Of a stretch of 64,000 nucleotides of DNA, positions 16,371 to 24,083 are shown piece by piece. The stretch is from Alkalinema sp. FACHB-956 (GTDB lineage Bacteria; Cyanobacteriota; Cyanobacteriia; Leptolyngbyales; Leptolyngbyaceae), in contig NZ_JACJRC010000001.1 of NCBI RefSeq assembly GCF_014697025.1, positions 620,001 to 684,000 of the forward strand. Reading direction: 5' to 3'. Positions within the stretch are counted from its first letter, which is position 1; each line of letters begins with the position of its first letter. The position numbers and the translations under genes are program-made. The notes beneath the pieces are model-generated. The model did no database searches. It was given only the letters and a program-made list of their open reading frames with translations, and was not told the DNA's origin.

Positions 16371-19300
16371 TTAATCTGCTGCAAGAGCAGCTTGTAAAAG
16401 TTGAATTACCTGATCAACTCCAGTAATCGCTTGTGGACTACGTGAAAGGATAGTTGCGTCATTAAGAGCATTTCTCAGAGCAAATTTATCGGTACAGGAT
16501 TGGATCAGATTATTTAATCGATCGAAGCCATCGGTGGTATTGCCCAATGCTACTGTAAATACGCAATGAACAGCCTGATCCCAATCACTATCAGCAACCA
16601 TCAAATCTAGTCCTTTGTGCCAGGATTGTTTCGCCTCGTCTAATTCGCCTCGTTGAGCTTTAACAAGACCATAATTCAGCCAAGCTCGATCGAATTTTTC
16701 TTTTTCAATTACTTGCTTAATCAAACTTTCTGCTGTTCTGAAATCACCTTGAAGCAAGTTTAGATATCCTAAGTTACTACGAAAGGCTAAATTTCCCGGC
16801 TGTAGATCTAATGCTTTTTGAAAAGATAATAAAGATTCTGAATATTGTTCTAATTTATATTGAAGATGGCCAATTTGCTCCTGAACAGTAATATCAGACG
16901 GATTATTTTTTAGAGCTAATTCAAAATCATTTAATGCATCTTTGTAGCGTTTTAACGCTTGATAAGTCTGTCCACGAGATACAATAACCGAAGTATAACT
17001 ATCATCAAATTCAATAGTATCACTATCAATAAGTTCGATCACACGGTCAAAGTCCTGCAATGCTTCATCATATCGTTCCAGCAATTGATAGGTTTCCCCT
17101 CTATTAGCAAATACCGAAGTATAACTATCATCAAATTCAATAGTATCACTATCAATAAGTTCGATCACACGGTCAAAGTCCTGCAATGCTTCATCATATC
17201 GTTCCAGCAATTGATAGGTTTTCCCTCTATTAGCAAATGCCGATTTGTATTTCGGATCTAGTTCGATAGATTTTTCGTAAGCAGTGATGGCTTCACCATA
17301 CTTTTTTTGCTCTCTGTAGACATCACCTAGATTACTGTAGGCAAATGTATGAGCACTTAATAAGTCTGGTGATTCAAGAGCTTGACGATATGATTGAATA
17401 GCTAAATCATTTTTTTTAAGCTCTTGGTAGATGTTGCCTAAGTTATTGTGAGCAGGAGCAAATTTAGAGTCAATCTTAATCACTTTTTGGTAAGCCGCTA
17501 TTGCTTTATCAGATTGCTTCTGTTCTTTGTAGAGAATACCTAAATTGTAGTAAGTCATGGCATTTTTTGGGTCAAGTTCAATCACTCTTTCGTACGCCAA
17601 AATCGCTTCCCCATAGCGTTTCTGTTCTTGGTAGAGAATACCTAAGTTGTGATGAGGAGCAGCCCATTTCGAGTCGAGTTCGATCGCTCTTTCGTACGCC
17701 GCGATTGCCTCTTCATACCGTTTCTGTTCTCTGTAGACATTGCCTAAGTTTTTGTGAGGAGAGGCAAATTTCGGGTCGAGTTCGATCGCTCTTTGGTAAG
17801 CCGTGATCGCCTCCTCGCACCGTTTCAAGTGTTGACAGGTGGAAGCCAAATCAAACCAATAGTCTGAATCCTCTCCATCAATCTCTACCGCCTGCTGAAA
17901 ATCCTTCAGCGCAGCCTCCTCCTGCTGATTCCAGCGAGACCAACGCCCTCGCCGATAAAGCGCAACTGCCCGTAACTTCTCCTCAATTCCCGCCTCCGCC
18001 AACAGCGCCGTCAGCACTGGAATCGCCTCCCCATAGCGCTTCTCCTGCTGCGCCACCAGCCCCTCCCGCAGCCGCTCTCCCCAGCGCCGCAACCCCTCAC
18101 ACCGCGCCTCCTGCCCCGCCTGCACCATCACCCCCGCCCACTCCTGCGCAAACGCCCGCGACTGCCTCAACGCCCGCAAAAACCCATTCAGTGCCAGCCC
18201 CACCTTCCCCTGCGGAGCCACACACAACTCGTGATACAACCCCTCCAACGCAAACTCCCGCCACACCTCATCCTTCGCCTCTTTGCCCGCCTCCAGCCCC
18301 AACGCCCCCTGCCGCTCGGCGTAATACCCCACCAACTTGCCATGCACCTCCGCCCAGCGCTTCCCAGACCGCTGCATCCCATAGCGCACCATCTGCTCCC
18401 GCACCACCGAGTGATAGCGCCAACACGCCCCATCCCGCACCACAAACGCACAACCCTTCAACCACTCAAACGCCCCATCCCCCAACACCGCCGCCACATC
18501 CTCATTCAACACCCGCGCACAGGCCCCCTCCAGCGCCAACTGCCGCCGTGCCCCATCCTGCTCCCACTTCAAAAACCGCTCCACCGCCTCCTCACAGGGA
18601 TCCACCACCGCATCCACCGTCGTCGGAGCACTATCTGCCATCATCGACACCAACATCGGCAACCCACCCCCCGACAACCGCCAAATCTCCCCAATCACCG
18701 CCTCACTCATAATCCCCTTACTCGCCAAAAACCGCCGCGCCTCCTCCTCCGTAAACGGCTCCAACGGCGATCGGGCAATGCAATCATCCCAATCCTCCCA
18801 AGCATTGCGATCGAGCGGTTGCCGCCCCGCAATACACAACAACAACCCCACCCGAATCTCACCAAACTCATTATTCAAAAACGATCGCACCCACCCATCC
18901 AAAAACGGCCCCGTCACCTCATAGGTATCCAGCATCAGAACCACTGTCTTCTCTGCGAGTGCCTTCTCCGCCGCAATCCGATTAATCCCCTCCAGAAACA
19001 GCGGCGTTAACTCCTCCAGCGTTTCCTTCATCAACCGCTCATCATCCCGGCCCTGCAAACTCTCCCAGCCCGCATTCGCCATTTCCCCCACCCGCGCAGC
19101 GATCGGCTCACTATCAATCATGCCGCCCACCACCGGAATCGACGCCTTTCCCACATCCAAAGCAATCTTCGTCGTTCCCCGCACCACATCCGCCAGCAAA
19201 TTCTTAGACGCTTCCGGCCTCGCTTCTAGCTCCTGCTTCTTAACCCGATACTCCCGATAGCGCTTACGGAAACTATCAAACTTCAACCCCTGCTGCTCCA

Positions 19301-19601
19301 AATCCTCCACCAGCCGATGCATCGCCTCCGGGGTATCATTCACCAAATTCGTCGCCACCCCCTCACTCACATAGGCCACCAAATGCCCATTCTCCTCCGC
19401 AATCCGCCGAAACTCCTTCAGCAGCGTCGTCTTCCCCACGCCCCCCTGCCCCGAAATCCCAAAAATAATCTTCGCCTCACTGTGATCCGGCTCCAACAGC
19501 GATCGTCGAAACTGATCCTGCTGCACCAACCTCCCAACAAACGATCGAGCATTCCGCGCATCACGCCGCTCTTTAGGAGACTTAGGCCGTGGAGTAGGCA
19601 T
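16371..19601 (-). CDS. STAND-type P-loop NTPase with C-terminal tetratricopeptide repeats
   Basis: A large signal-transducing ATPase of the STAND (NB-ARC/NACHT-like) class. After a basic N terminus come FVGR and the Walker A GISGQGGVGKTTLL (about residues 48-61). A Walker B-like VVLMLDTYE lies near residue 225 and a sensor-like LLLCIAGRQPL near 265. A helical arm and winged-helix-like region follow. From about residue 520 at least ten TPRs (for example YEEAIAAYERAIELDS) run to the end. Such proteins usually oligomerise when the repeats sense a ligand; some defend against phages, but no effector domain is recognised at the N terminus here. ATG 19601 is preferred to TTG 19616. Two TPR units are near-identical at DNA level. 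The NTPase half is much richer in G and C than the TPR half, as if the two had different histories. Confidence 0.85.
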   Translation of the reverse strand: MPTPRPKSPKERRDARNARSFVGRLVQQDQFRRSLLEPDHSEAKIIFGISGQGGVGKTTLLKEFRRIAEENGHLVAYVSEGVATNLVNDTPEAMHRLVEDLEQQGLKFDSFRKRYREYRVKKQELEARPEASKNLLADVVRGTTKIALDVGKASIPVVGGMIDSEPIAARVGEMANAGWESLQGRDDERLMKETLEELTPLFLEGINRIAAEKALAEKTVVLMLDTYEVTGPFLDGWVRSFLNNEFGEIRVGLLLCIAGRQPLDRNAWEDWDDCIARSPLEPFTEEEARRFLASKGIMSEAVIGEIWRLSGGGLPMLVSMMADSAPTTVDAVVDPCEEAVERFLKWEQDGARRQLALEGACARVLNEDVAAVLGDGAFEWLKGCAFVVRDGACWRYHSVVREQMVRYGMQRSGKRWAEVHGKLVGYYAERQGALGLEAGKEAKDEVWREFALEGLYHELCVAPQGKVGLALNGFLRALRQSRAFAQEWAGVMVQAGQEARCEGLRRWGERLREGLVAQQEKRYGEAIPVLTALLAEAGIEEKLRAVALYRRGRWSRWNQQEEAALKDFQQAVEIDGEDSDYWFDLASTCQHLKRCEEAITAYQRAIELDPKFASPHKNLGNVYREQKRYEEAIAAYERAIELDSKWAAPHHNLGILYQEQKRYGEAILAYERVIELDPKNAMTYYNLGILYKEQKQSDKAIAAYQKVIKIDSKFAPAHNNLGNIYQELKKNDLAIQSYRQALESPDLLSAHTFAYSNLGDVYREQKKYGEAITAYEKSIELDPKYKSAFANRGKTYQLLERYDEALQDFDRVIELIDSDTIEFDDSYTSVFANRGETYQLLERYDEALQDFDRVIELIDSDTIEFDDSYTSVIVSRGQTYQALKRYKDALNDFELALKNNPSDITVQEQIGHLQYKLEQYSESLLSFQKALDLQPGNLAFRSNLGYLNLLQGDFRTAESLIKQVIEKEKFDRAWLNYGLVKAQRGELDEAKQSWHKGLDLMVADSDWDQAVHCVFTVALGNTTDGFDRLNNLIQSCTDKFALRNALNDATILSRSPQAITGVDQVIQLLQAALAAD
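16987..17238 (-). repeat. 126-bp tandem duplication inside the TPR region
   Basis: Bases 16987-17112 and 17113-17238 are almost identical (one obvious difference, TTTCCCCTC against TTTTCCCTC). Each unit encodes 42 residues, a TPR with an inserted acidic loop (DSDTIEFDDSY). The near-identity indicates a very recent in-frame expansion. Confidence 0.9.
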
Positions 19602-19736
19602 ACCAATCAATCCCAAAACGCTATGACAGAAGGAAACTACCCCCTGTTATAACACCACTCCCCCACTCTCCTACTCCCCACTCCCCAACACCCATCCCCT
19701 AAAATAAAAACACCCTCCTACCCTCCCACTCCCCCC

Positions 19737-20510
19737 ATGCCAACCCTCCCCCCCAACACCCTCCGCACCGTCCACCACATCGCCCTCAACGTCAAAGACA
19801 TGCAAGCCTCCTGCCACTTCTACGGCACCCTCCTCGGCCTGCACCAACTCTCCGGCGACGAAATCCCCTCCACCCTCAAAGACCTCGTCGCCAACGGCAA
19901 AGTCACCAACTTCAAAACCCCCGATGGCCTAATCCTCGACCTCTTTTGGGAACCCGATCTCCAGCCCCCCAACCCCGACCCCACCCAGCAATTCACCCGC
20001 GCCAATCACCTCGCCTTCGACATCCACCCAGAAAGCTTCGATCGCGCCGTCGAAATCCTCAAAGCCAACCACATCCCGATCGACGCAGGCCCCATCTCTC
20101 GCCCCACCGGACGCGGTATTTACTTCTTCGACCCCGACGGCTTCATGATCGAAATCCGCTGCGATCGCATCGACGAAATCTACCACATCACCACCGCCCC
20201 CGCTTGGCAACATGCCCAAACCAGCGGCACCTACCGCGCCCCCAGCCTCGACACCGAAGGCTTCATCCACTGCTCCACCCGCGAAAAAATTCTCTGGGTC
20301 GCCCACCAGTTCTACCGCGACCAACCCGACCTCATCCTGCTCTGCATCGACCCCCAAAAAATTACCGCCCCCTGGCAATTCGACCCCGTCCCCGACCTCG
20401 GCAACTTCCCCCACATCTACGGCGAACTGAACTGCACCGCGATCGTGCGAGCCTTCCCCTTCCAATCCCACACCCTAGAAACCCTGCTATCTAACCCACC
20501 CATTGATTAA
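19737..20510 (+). CDS. VOC (glyoxalase-like) domain fused to a DUF952 domain
   Basis: Residues about 8-138 form a vicinal-oxygen-chelate domain: VHHIALNVKDMQASCHFY at the start, NHLAFDI in the middle and RGIYFFDPDGFMIEIR at the end, supplying the His and Glu ligands used by metal-dependent VOC enzymes. Residues about 145-250 form a DUF952 domain: IYHITTAPAWQHAQTSG, GFIHCSTREKILWVA, and the diagnostic FPHIYGEL. VOC enzymes include glyoxalases and dioxygenases; DUF952 proteins are of unknown activity. Both domains look intact, so this is one 257-aa bifunctional or ligand-coupled protein. Codon use is extreme, with C at most third positions. It diverges from the STAND gene after about 135 bases. 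Confidence 0.9.
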   Translation: MPTLPPNTLRTVHHIALNVKDMQASCHFYGTLLGLHQLSGDEIPSTLKDLVANGKVTNFKTPDGLILDLFWEPDLQPPNPDPTQQFTRANHLAFDIHPESFDRAVEILKANHIPIDAGPISRPTGRGIYFFDPDGFMIEIRCDRIDEIYHITTAPAWQHAQTSGTYRAPSLDTEGFIHCSTREKILWVAHQFYRDQPDLILLCIDPQKITAPWQFDPVPDLGNFPHIYGELNCTAIVRAFPFQSHTLETLLSNPPID

Positions 20511-20597
20511 CTCATTAGATAACAACTTGATCGCGTTGAGTAAAGAGATCATCAAGACGGAAGTAATTAGTGGCTGTTAGTGGCGTAAACTCAGTCA

Positions 20598-21107
20598 TCA
20601 GAATGAACCTAGTTGTGACCAAGTTGTCCACACAAAAATTACAAGTGGAACGATCGTGAAAACGCCTTGAATAATGTTACCAACCACAGAACCGACAACA
20701 ATTCCCACACCTGCTTTCAGCGACTGCTTCCAATCCTTACAGTAAATAAACTCCCCAATCACCGCACCAATCAACGGCCAAATTAACAACCCCAAAATAC
20801 CCACCACAGGCAACGGAATCACACCGATCAAGCCAACAATCATGCCAACAACCGCACCAATTTGGCCCCACTTACTGGCTCCCGCTTGCTTAGCGCCCAG
20901 ATAGCCCGCCAGCAAATCCACCCCAAAACAAAAGACCAAAATCACGATCGCGGCAATCAACGCCCACAACACCTGCTGGAAACTCGTCACCACACCCCAC
21001 ACAACAATGGCCGCAAGGACGATCGACGGCCCCGGCACACCGGGAATAAACGCCCCCGCAACACCCACCACCATCAACGCAACCAAAACCCAATACAGAA
21101 TCAGCAT
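20598..21107 (-). CDS. DUF456 family membrane protein
   Basis: A 169-aa protein of four to five hydrophobic helices. The signature is FIPGVPGPSIVLAAIVVWG near the N terminus, followed by a GAKQAGASKWGQIGA loop and Gly-rich helices ending in IGEFIYCKDWKQSLKAG and a last hydrophobic segment. This pattern is DUF456, a family of unknown function in the cytoplasmic membrane. I start at ATG 21107, preceded by GTGGGAA and giving the usual length; the frame could be extended upstream to 21179 with a basic, unconserved leader. It is followed upstream by the membrane glycosyltransferase-like gene on the same strand about 105 bases away. Confidence 0.88.
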   Translation of the reverse strand: MLILYWVLVALMVVGVAGAFIPGVPGPSIVLAAIVVWGVVTSFQQVLWALIAAIVILVFCFGVDLLAGYLGAKQAGASKWGQIGAVVGMIVGLIGVIPLPVVGILGLLIWPLIGAVIGEFIYCKDWKQSLKAGVGIVVGSVVGNIIQGVFTIVPLVIFVWTTWSQLGSF

Positions 21108-21213
21108 AGGAATTCCCACAACCAACAAACAATCTCGCGCAATCAGTTGCAATAAACCGTTTTTGCGATGCCACCCCAACCCAGAGAATGCCTATAGCTT
21201 ACGGTGATTTGGG

Positions 21214-23304
21214 TCAGGATTTCACGTTCTCTGTGATACGGAAAACCACCGCAAGATTATCTTGATACACGACCTGAAAGAATTGGGGATTTTTTGCCAC
21301 TTCCAGGATTCCCGGTGGCACCCGACGACTAAAAGGATCAAGACTGATGGCTAAATATTGCGGATGCTCCCGCTGAATCACTGCCAAACCCTCCGCCAAC
21401 GTCCAATTTTCCGATCCCAGACTAGAAGCCACAATCTGATTGCGGTAGGGAAACCCATAGAGTCCATAGGGCCGTAACCCAACAGAGTAAATCTTGGCCT
21501 GATCTAGATTCTGCTGCACCCATTGATAAAGCTCAGTGGGTCGTGGCCCCACGGGAAACAGAATGCCATCGTGCCCCGGCAAGCCTTGAGGCGCTTGGTA
21601 ACTGTTGACCTGGAGCAGCAGCAGCAACAGCACTGATAGCCCCGCTCCACCCAGCCAGGGTAAGGTTTTTGATCCCGATGGTTCGCGGGTTGCTGGGTCG
21701 ATCGTTTCTAACGATTGTGCCAGCGATCGTAGGTCTGATCGATCGGTCAATCGTGCCTGCAATCGCTGACCGAGCCATTGCCCCAGCAGCCAAAGTACCA
21801 AAATTAGCGTCAACGGGAAAATAATGGCACTGTAGCGCAGTTGAATCAAAAACACCTTCCCACTACCCGCCAAATAGCCCGCACCACTCGGCGTTAACAC
21901 CAAAGCCCCCAGGGCGATCGCATTCCACCAGGCCACCAGTTGCACCCCAATCGGAAACCGCGTCGGCTGCCATCGCGCCGCCAGCAACGTCACGATCGTG
22001 ATCCCCAAACTCGCCAAAAACATCGCAAAAGGTGCATTCCAGTTATAGAGTTCTGGATTCAACAGATTGCGAATCATGCTGACTTCCATCGCCGATTGCA
22101 ATTGATCCGGCGGCGACAGATGCCCATCCCGTACCAAATTTCGGAAATACCAAAAGCCACCCAGCCCGATCGCAGGCAGCAACACCCGAGTCAACGCTAG
22201 CCTTCCCCGTTGCAGCAGCGTCCAACCCTGCCCCATCTGGTCTTGCCAAGGCAGCAGCGTCACTAGCCCCACCATGCCCACCAGGTAATACAGCCCATTC
22301 GGCTTCGTGCCAATCAGCCAACCCAAACTGATCCCCACCCCCCAGAGCCACAGCGGCGATCGCAGGTGAACTGTCATCGATCGGGGTTGCACCGCTTGGA
22401 ACAGCGCCCACAACGCCAGCAACTCCCAAAACATCACGGAAATGTCGTTGCGGCCAATATCAAAGAAAATTTCCTGAAGAGTCGGCAAATTCAGCAATCC
22501 CGCCAGCAGAACTAACGCAGCAATGCCCGACCCGACCCGCGACGGTGATTGAGACAAGGACTGAGATGGTGATTGAGACGAGGACTGAGACGAGGACTGA
22601 GACGAGGACGGCGATAAGGTTTGCCATAACAGCAACACCGACGCTAACAAACAGCCCACCCCCAGCGTTGCCGTTGTGAGGCCCAAAGCCCCATCCAACC
22701 GTAGCGGCATCATGCTCCACAGATTGAGCAACTCATTCCCGCCGGGATAGTGACCATAGGTGCCATGAACACGCCACAGGTTGCCCCCATCCATGTAATT
22801 CACCACATTGGGCAGATGGAAGCTCACCACATCCCAACTGAGGGGATGGACTTGATGGATTTGTTGCAGCCACTCTTGCAGCAGCGATCGTAGCGGCAGG
22901 AACAGCGCCAGCCCGATCGCCCCCAGCAACGCCAGCCCCCGAGGCCGCAAAATCCGCTCCGGCTCAATCTCCGGCTCAATCTCCGGTTCTGCCAGTCCAG
23001 ATTCCGCCAATACCTGTTCCGGAGCGATCGCGTCCGTCGCACCAGCCAGCCAACGCGGCAAACCAAACTGGCTCAACCCCACCAGCCCCAGACTCACGAT
23101 CGGCGCAGCAATCACTTCCCCGATCGGATAGAGCAGATGGCTCACCCCCAGCAGCAATTCAATCAGACTAATCTGCCCCAACACCAGCGCAATCAACAGC
23201 AATAGCGCAGCGCCCACCTGTCGGGGAAACCCCTTCGCCGCAATCCAAGCAGAACTGAGAACAACAAACGCACTGGGTAGAAGCAATTCAACGATCGGTG
23301 GCAT
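21214..23304 (-). CDS. Polytopic membrane protein, GT-C glycosyltransferase-like
   Basis: A 696-aa protein with about a dozen hydrophobic helices. After the first helices lies a large periplasmic-type loop with SWDVVSFHLPNVVNYMDGG and WRVHGTYGHYPGGNELLNLW, resembling the acidic first-loop motif of lipid-linked-sugar GT-C transferases. The C terminus holds a soluble domain of about 100 residues. This suggests sugar transfer to a cell-envelope lipid or polysaccharide, but donor and acceptor are unknown and the family is not one I can name. A Ser/Gln/Pro-rich stretch (about residues 230-255) comes from 12-base DNA repeats. The start codon lies inside the end of the next upstream gene (17-base overlap), so the two are translationally coupled. 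Confidence 0.7.
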   Translation of the reverse strand: MPPIVELLLPSAFVVLSSAWIAAKGFPRQVGAALLLLIALVLGQISLIELLLGVSHLLYPIGEVIAAPIVSLGLVGLSQFGLPRWLAGATDAIAPEQVLAESGLAEPEIEPEIEPERILRPRGLALLGAIGLALFLPLRSLLQEWLQQIHQVHPLSWDVVSFHLPNVVNYMDGGNLWRVHGTYGHYPGGNELLNLWSMMPLRLDGALGLTTATLGVGCLLASVLLLWQTLSPSSSQSSSQSSSQSPSQSLSQSPSRVGSGIAALVLLAGLLNLPTLQEIFFDIGRNDISVMFWELLALWALFQAVQPRSMTVHLRSPLWLWGVGISLGWLIGTKPNGLYYLVGMVGLVTLLPWQDQMGQGWTLLQRGRLALTRVLLPAIGLGGFWYFRNLVRDGHLSPPDQLQSAMEVSMIRNLLNPELYNWNAPFAMFLASLGITIVTLLAARWQPTRFPIGVQLVAWWNAIALGALVLTPSGAGYLAGSGKVFLIQLRYSAIIFPLTLILVLWLLGQWLGQRLQARLTDRSDLRSLAQSLETIDPATREPSGSKTLPWLGGAGLSVLLLLLLQVNSYQAPQGLPGHDGILFPVGPRPTELYQWVQQNLDQAKIYSVGLRPYGLYGFPYRNQIVASSLGSENWTLAEGLAVIQREHPQYLAISLDPFSRRVPPGILEVAKNPQFFQVVYQDNLAVVFRITENVKS
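22550..22610. repeat. 12-bp tandem repeat inside the GT-C-like gene
   Basis: Repeated copies of a unit close to GAGACGAGGACT add Ser-Gln-Ser-like residues in a loop between membrane helices. In-frame length (12 bases) keeps the gene open. Confidence 0.8.
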
Positions 23305-23956
23305 GATCTGTCGGGAGGGATTGACTCAGGGTATAGCTCAGCTTCTCCGCCACACCTGCGATCCAGGTTTCATCCTGTTGGGTATAGCTGCGAGGTGCAT
23401 TCGCCCCGAGAATCATAACGCCATCTGCCCCGATCGGCTGACAGATAATCCCTTGAATATTCTCTGGTAAGTAGTCAAACTCAATCCGTCCCGGATAGGC
23501 TTTCACATCCACGAGATAAATCGGCTTTTGCTTATCCAGCACCCGCTGCACGATCGGCCCTGGGGTCAGTTCCGCCGTAGCGGGCAAAATTCCCCGTCGC
23601 AGCAGCACTTTGCCTTGGTAATACAGCACGATCGTTTTAGTCACTGTATTCGTCAGCAGTAACCGCGAGACCCAGGCCAGTTCCGCCTGTACCGCTTCCG
23701 GTAACGTTTTATCCAGGTCAAAGCCCTCTTCCCCCACGAGCTGTACCCGATCGGGCAATTTCGGCTGGATCTGCTGCCAGAGCAGGCCCGTTAGGATGAG
23801 CAACGCACTCAGGATCACCCCCAAGGCATCCGATCGCGCTTGGGAATCACTCAACTCCGGAGTCAAAACCCGGTTGGTCAGCAGTAAAACACCCGCCACG
23901 GTTCCCGCCACGATCGGTAATCGTCGAAGCACTTGATTTTGATCGGGCTTTGCCAT
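23288..23956 (-). CDS. Cofactor assembly of complex C subunit B (cytochrome b6f heme attachment factor)
   Basis: This matches the cyanobacterial homologue of CCB2/CCB4, membrane factors that help attach heme c(n) covalently to cytochrome b6 in the b6f complex. Two N-terminal membrane helices (RRLPIVAGTVAGVLLLTNR and ALGVILSALLILTGLLW) are followed by a soluble domain with VGEEGFDLDKTLPEAVQAEL, RRGILP, YPGRIEFDYLPENIQGI and VMILGANAPRSYTQQDE. At 222 aa it has the usual length. The stop overlaps the start of the downstream membrane gene. A photosynthesis assembly factor between two envelope-type membrane genes is a curious setting. The assignment is from remembered sequence patterns. Confidence 0.82.
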   Translation of the reverse strand: MAKPDQNQVLRRLPIVAGTVAGVLLLTNRVLTPELSDSQARSDALGVILSALLILTGLLWQQIQPKLPDRVQLVGEEGFDLDKTLPEAVQAELAWVSRLLLTNTVTKTIVLYYQGKVLLRRGILPATAELTPGPIVQRVLDKQKPIYLVDVKAYPGRIEFDYLPENIQGIICQPIGADGVMILGANAPRSYTQQDETWIAGVAEKLSYTLSQSLPTDHATDR

Positions 23957-24083
23957 ATTGCCTCAAATTGCCTTACTGCCCGGATTGCGGGCGGAGTATT
24001 AGGGAGATCGCATGGATTGTAACAAAAAATCAGTCTGGCCGTTGCAACGCTAGGTGAACCCTGGAAATTATGGAGAATAGCAA

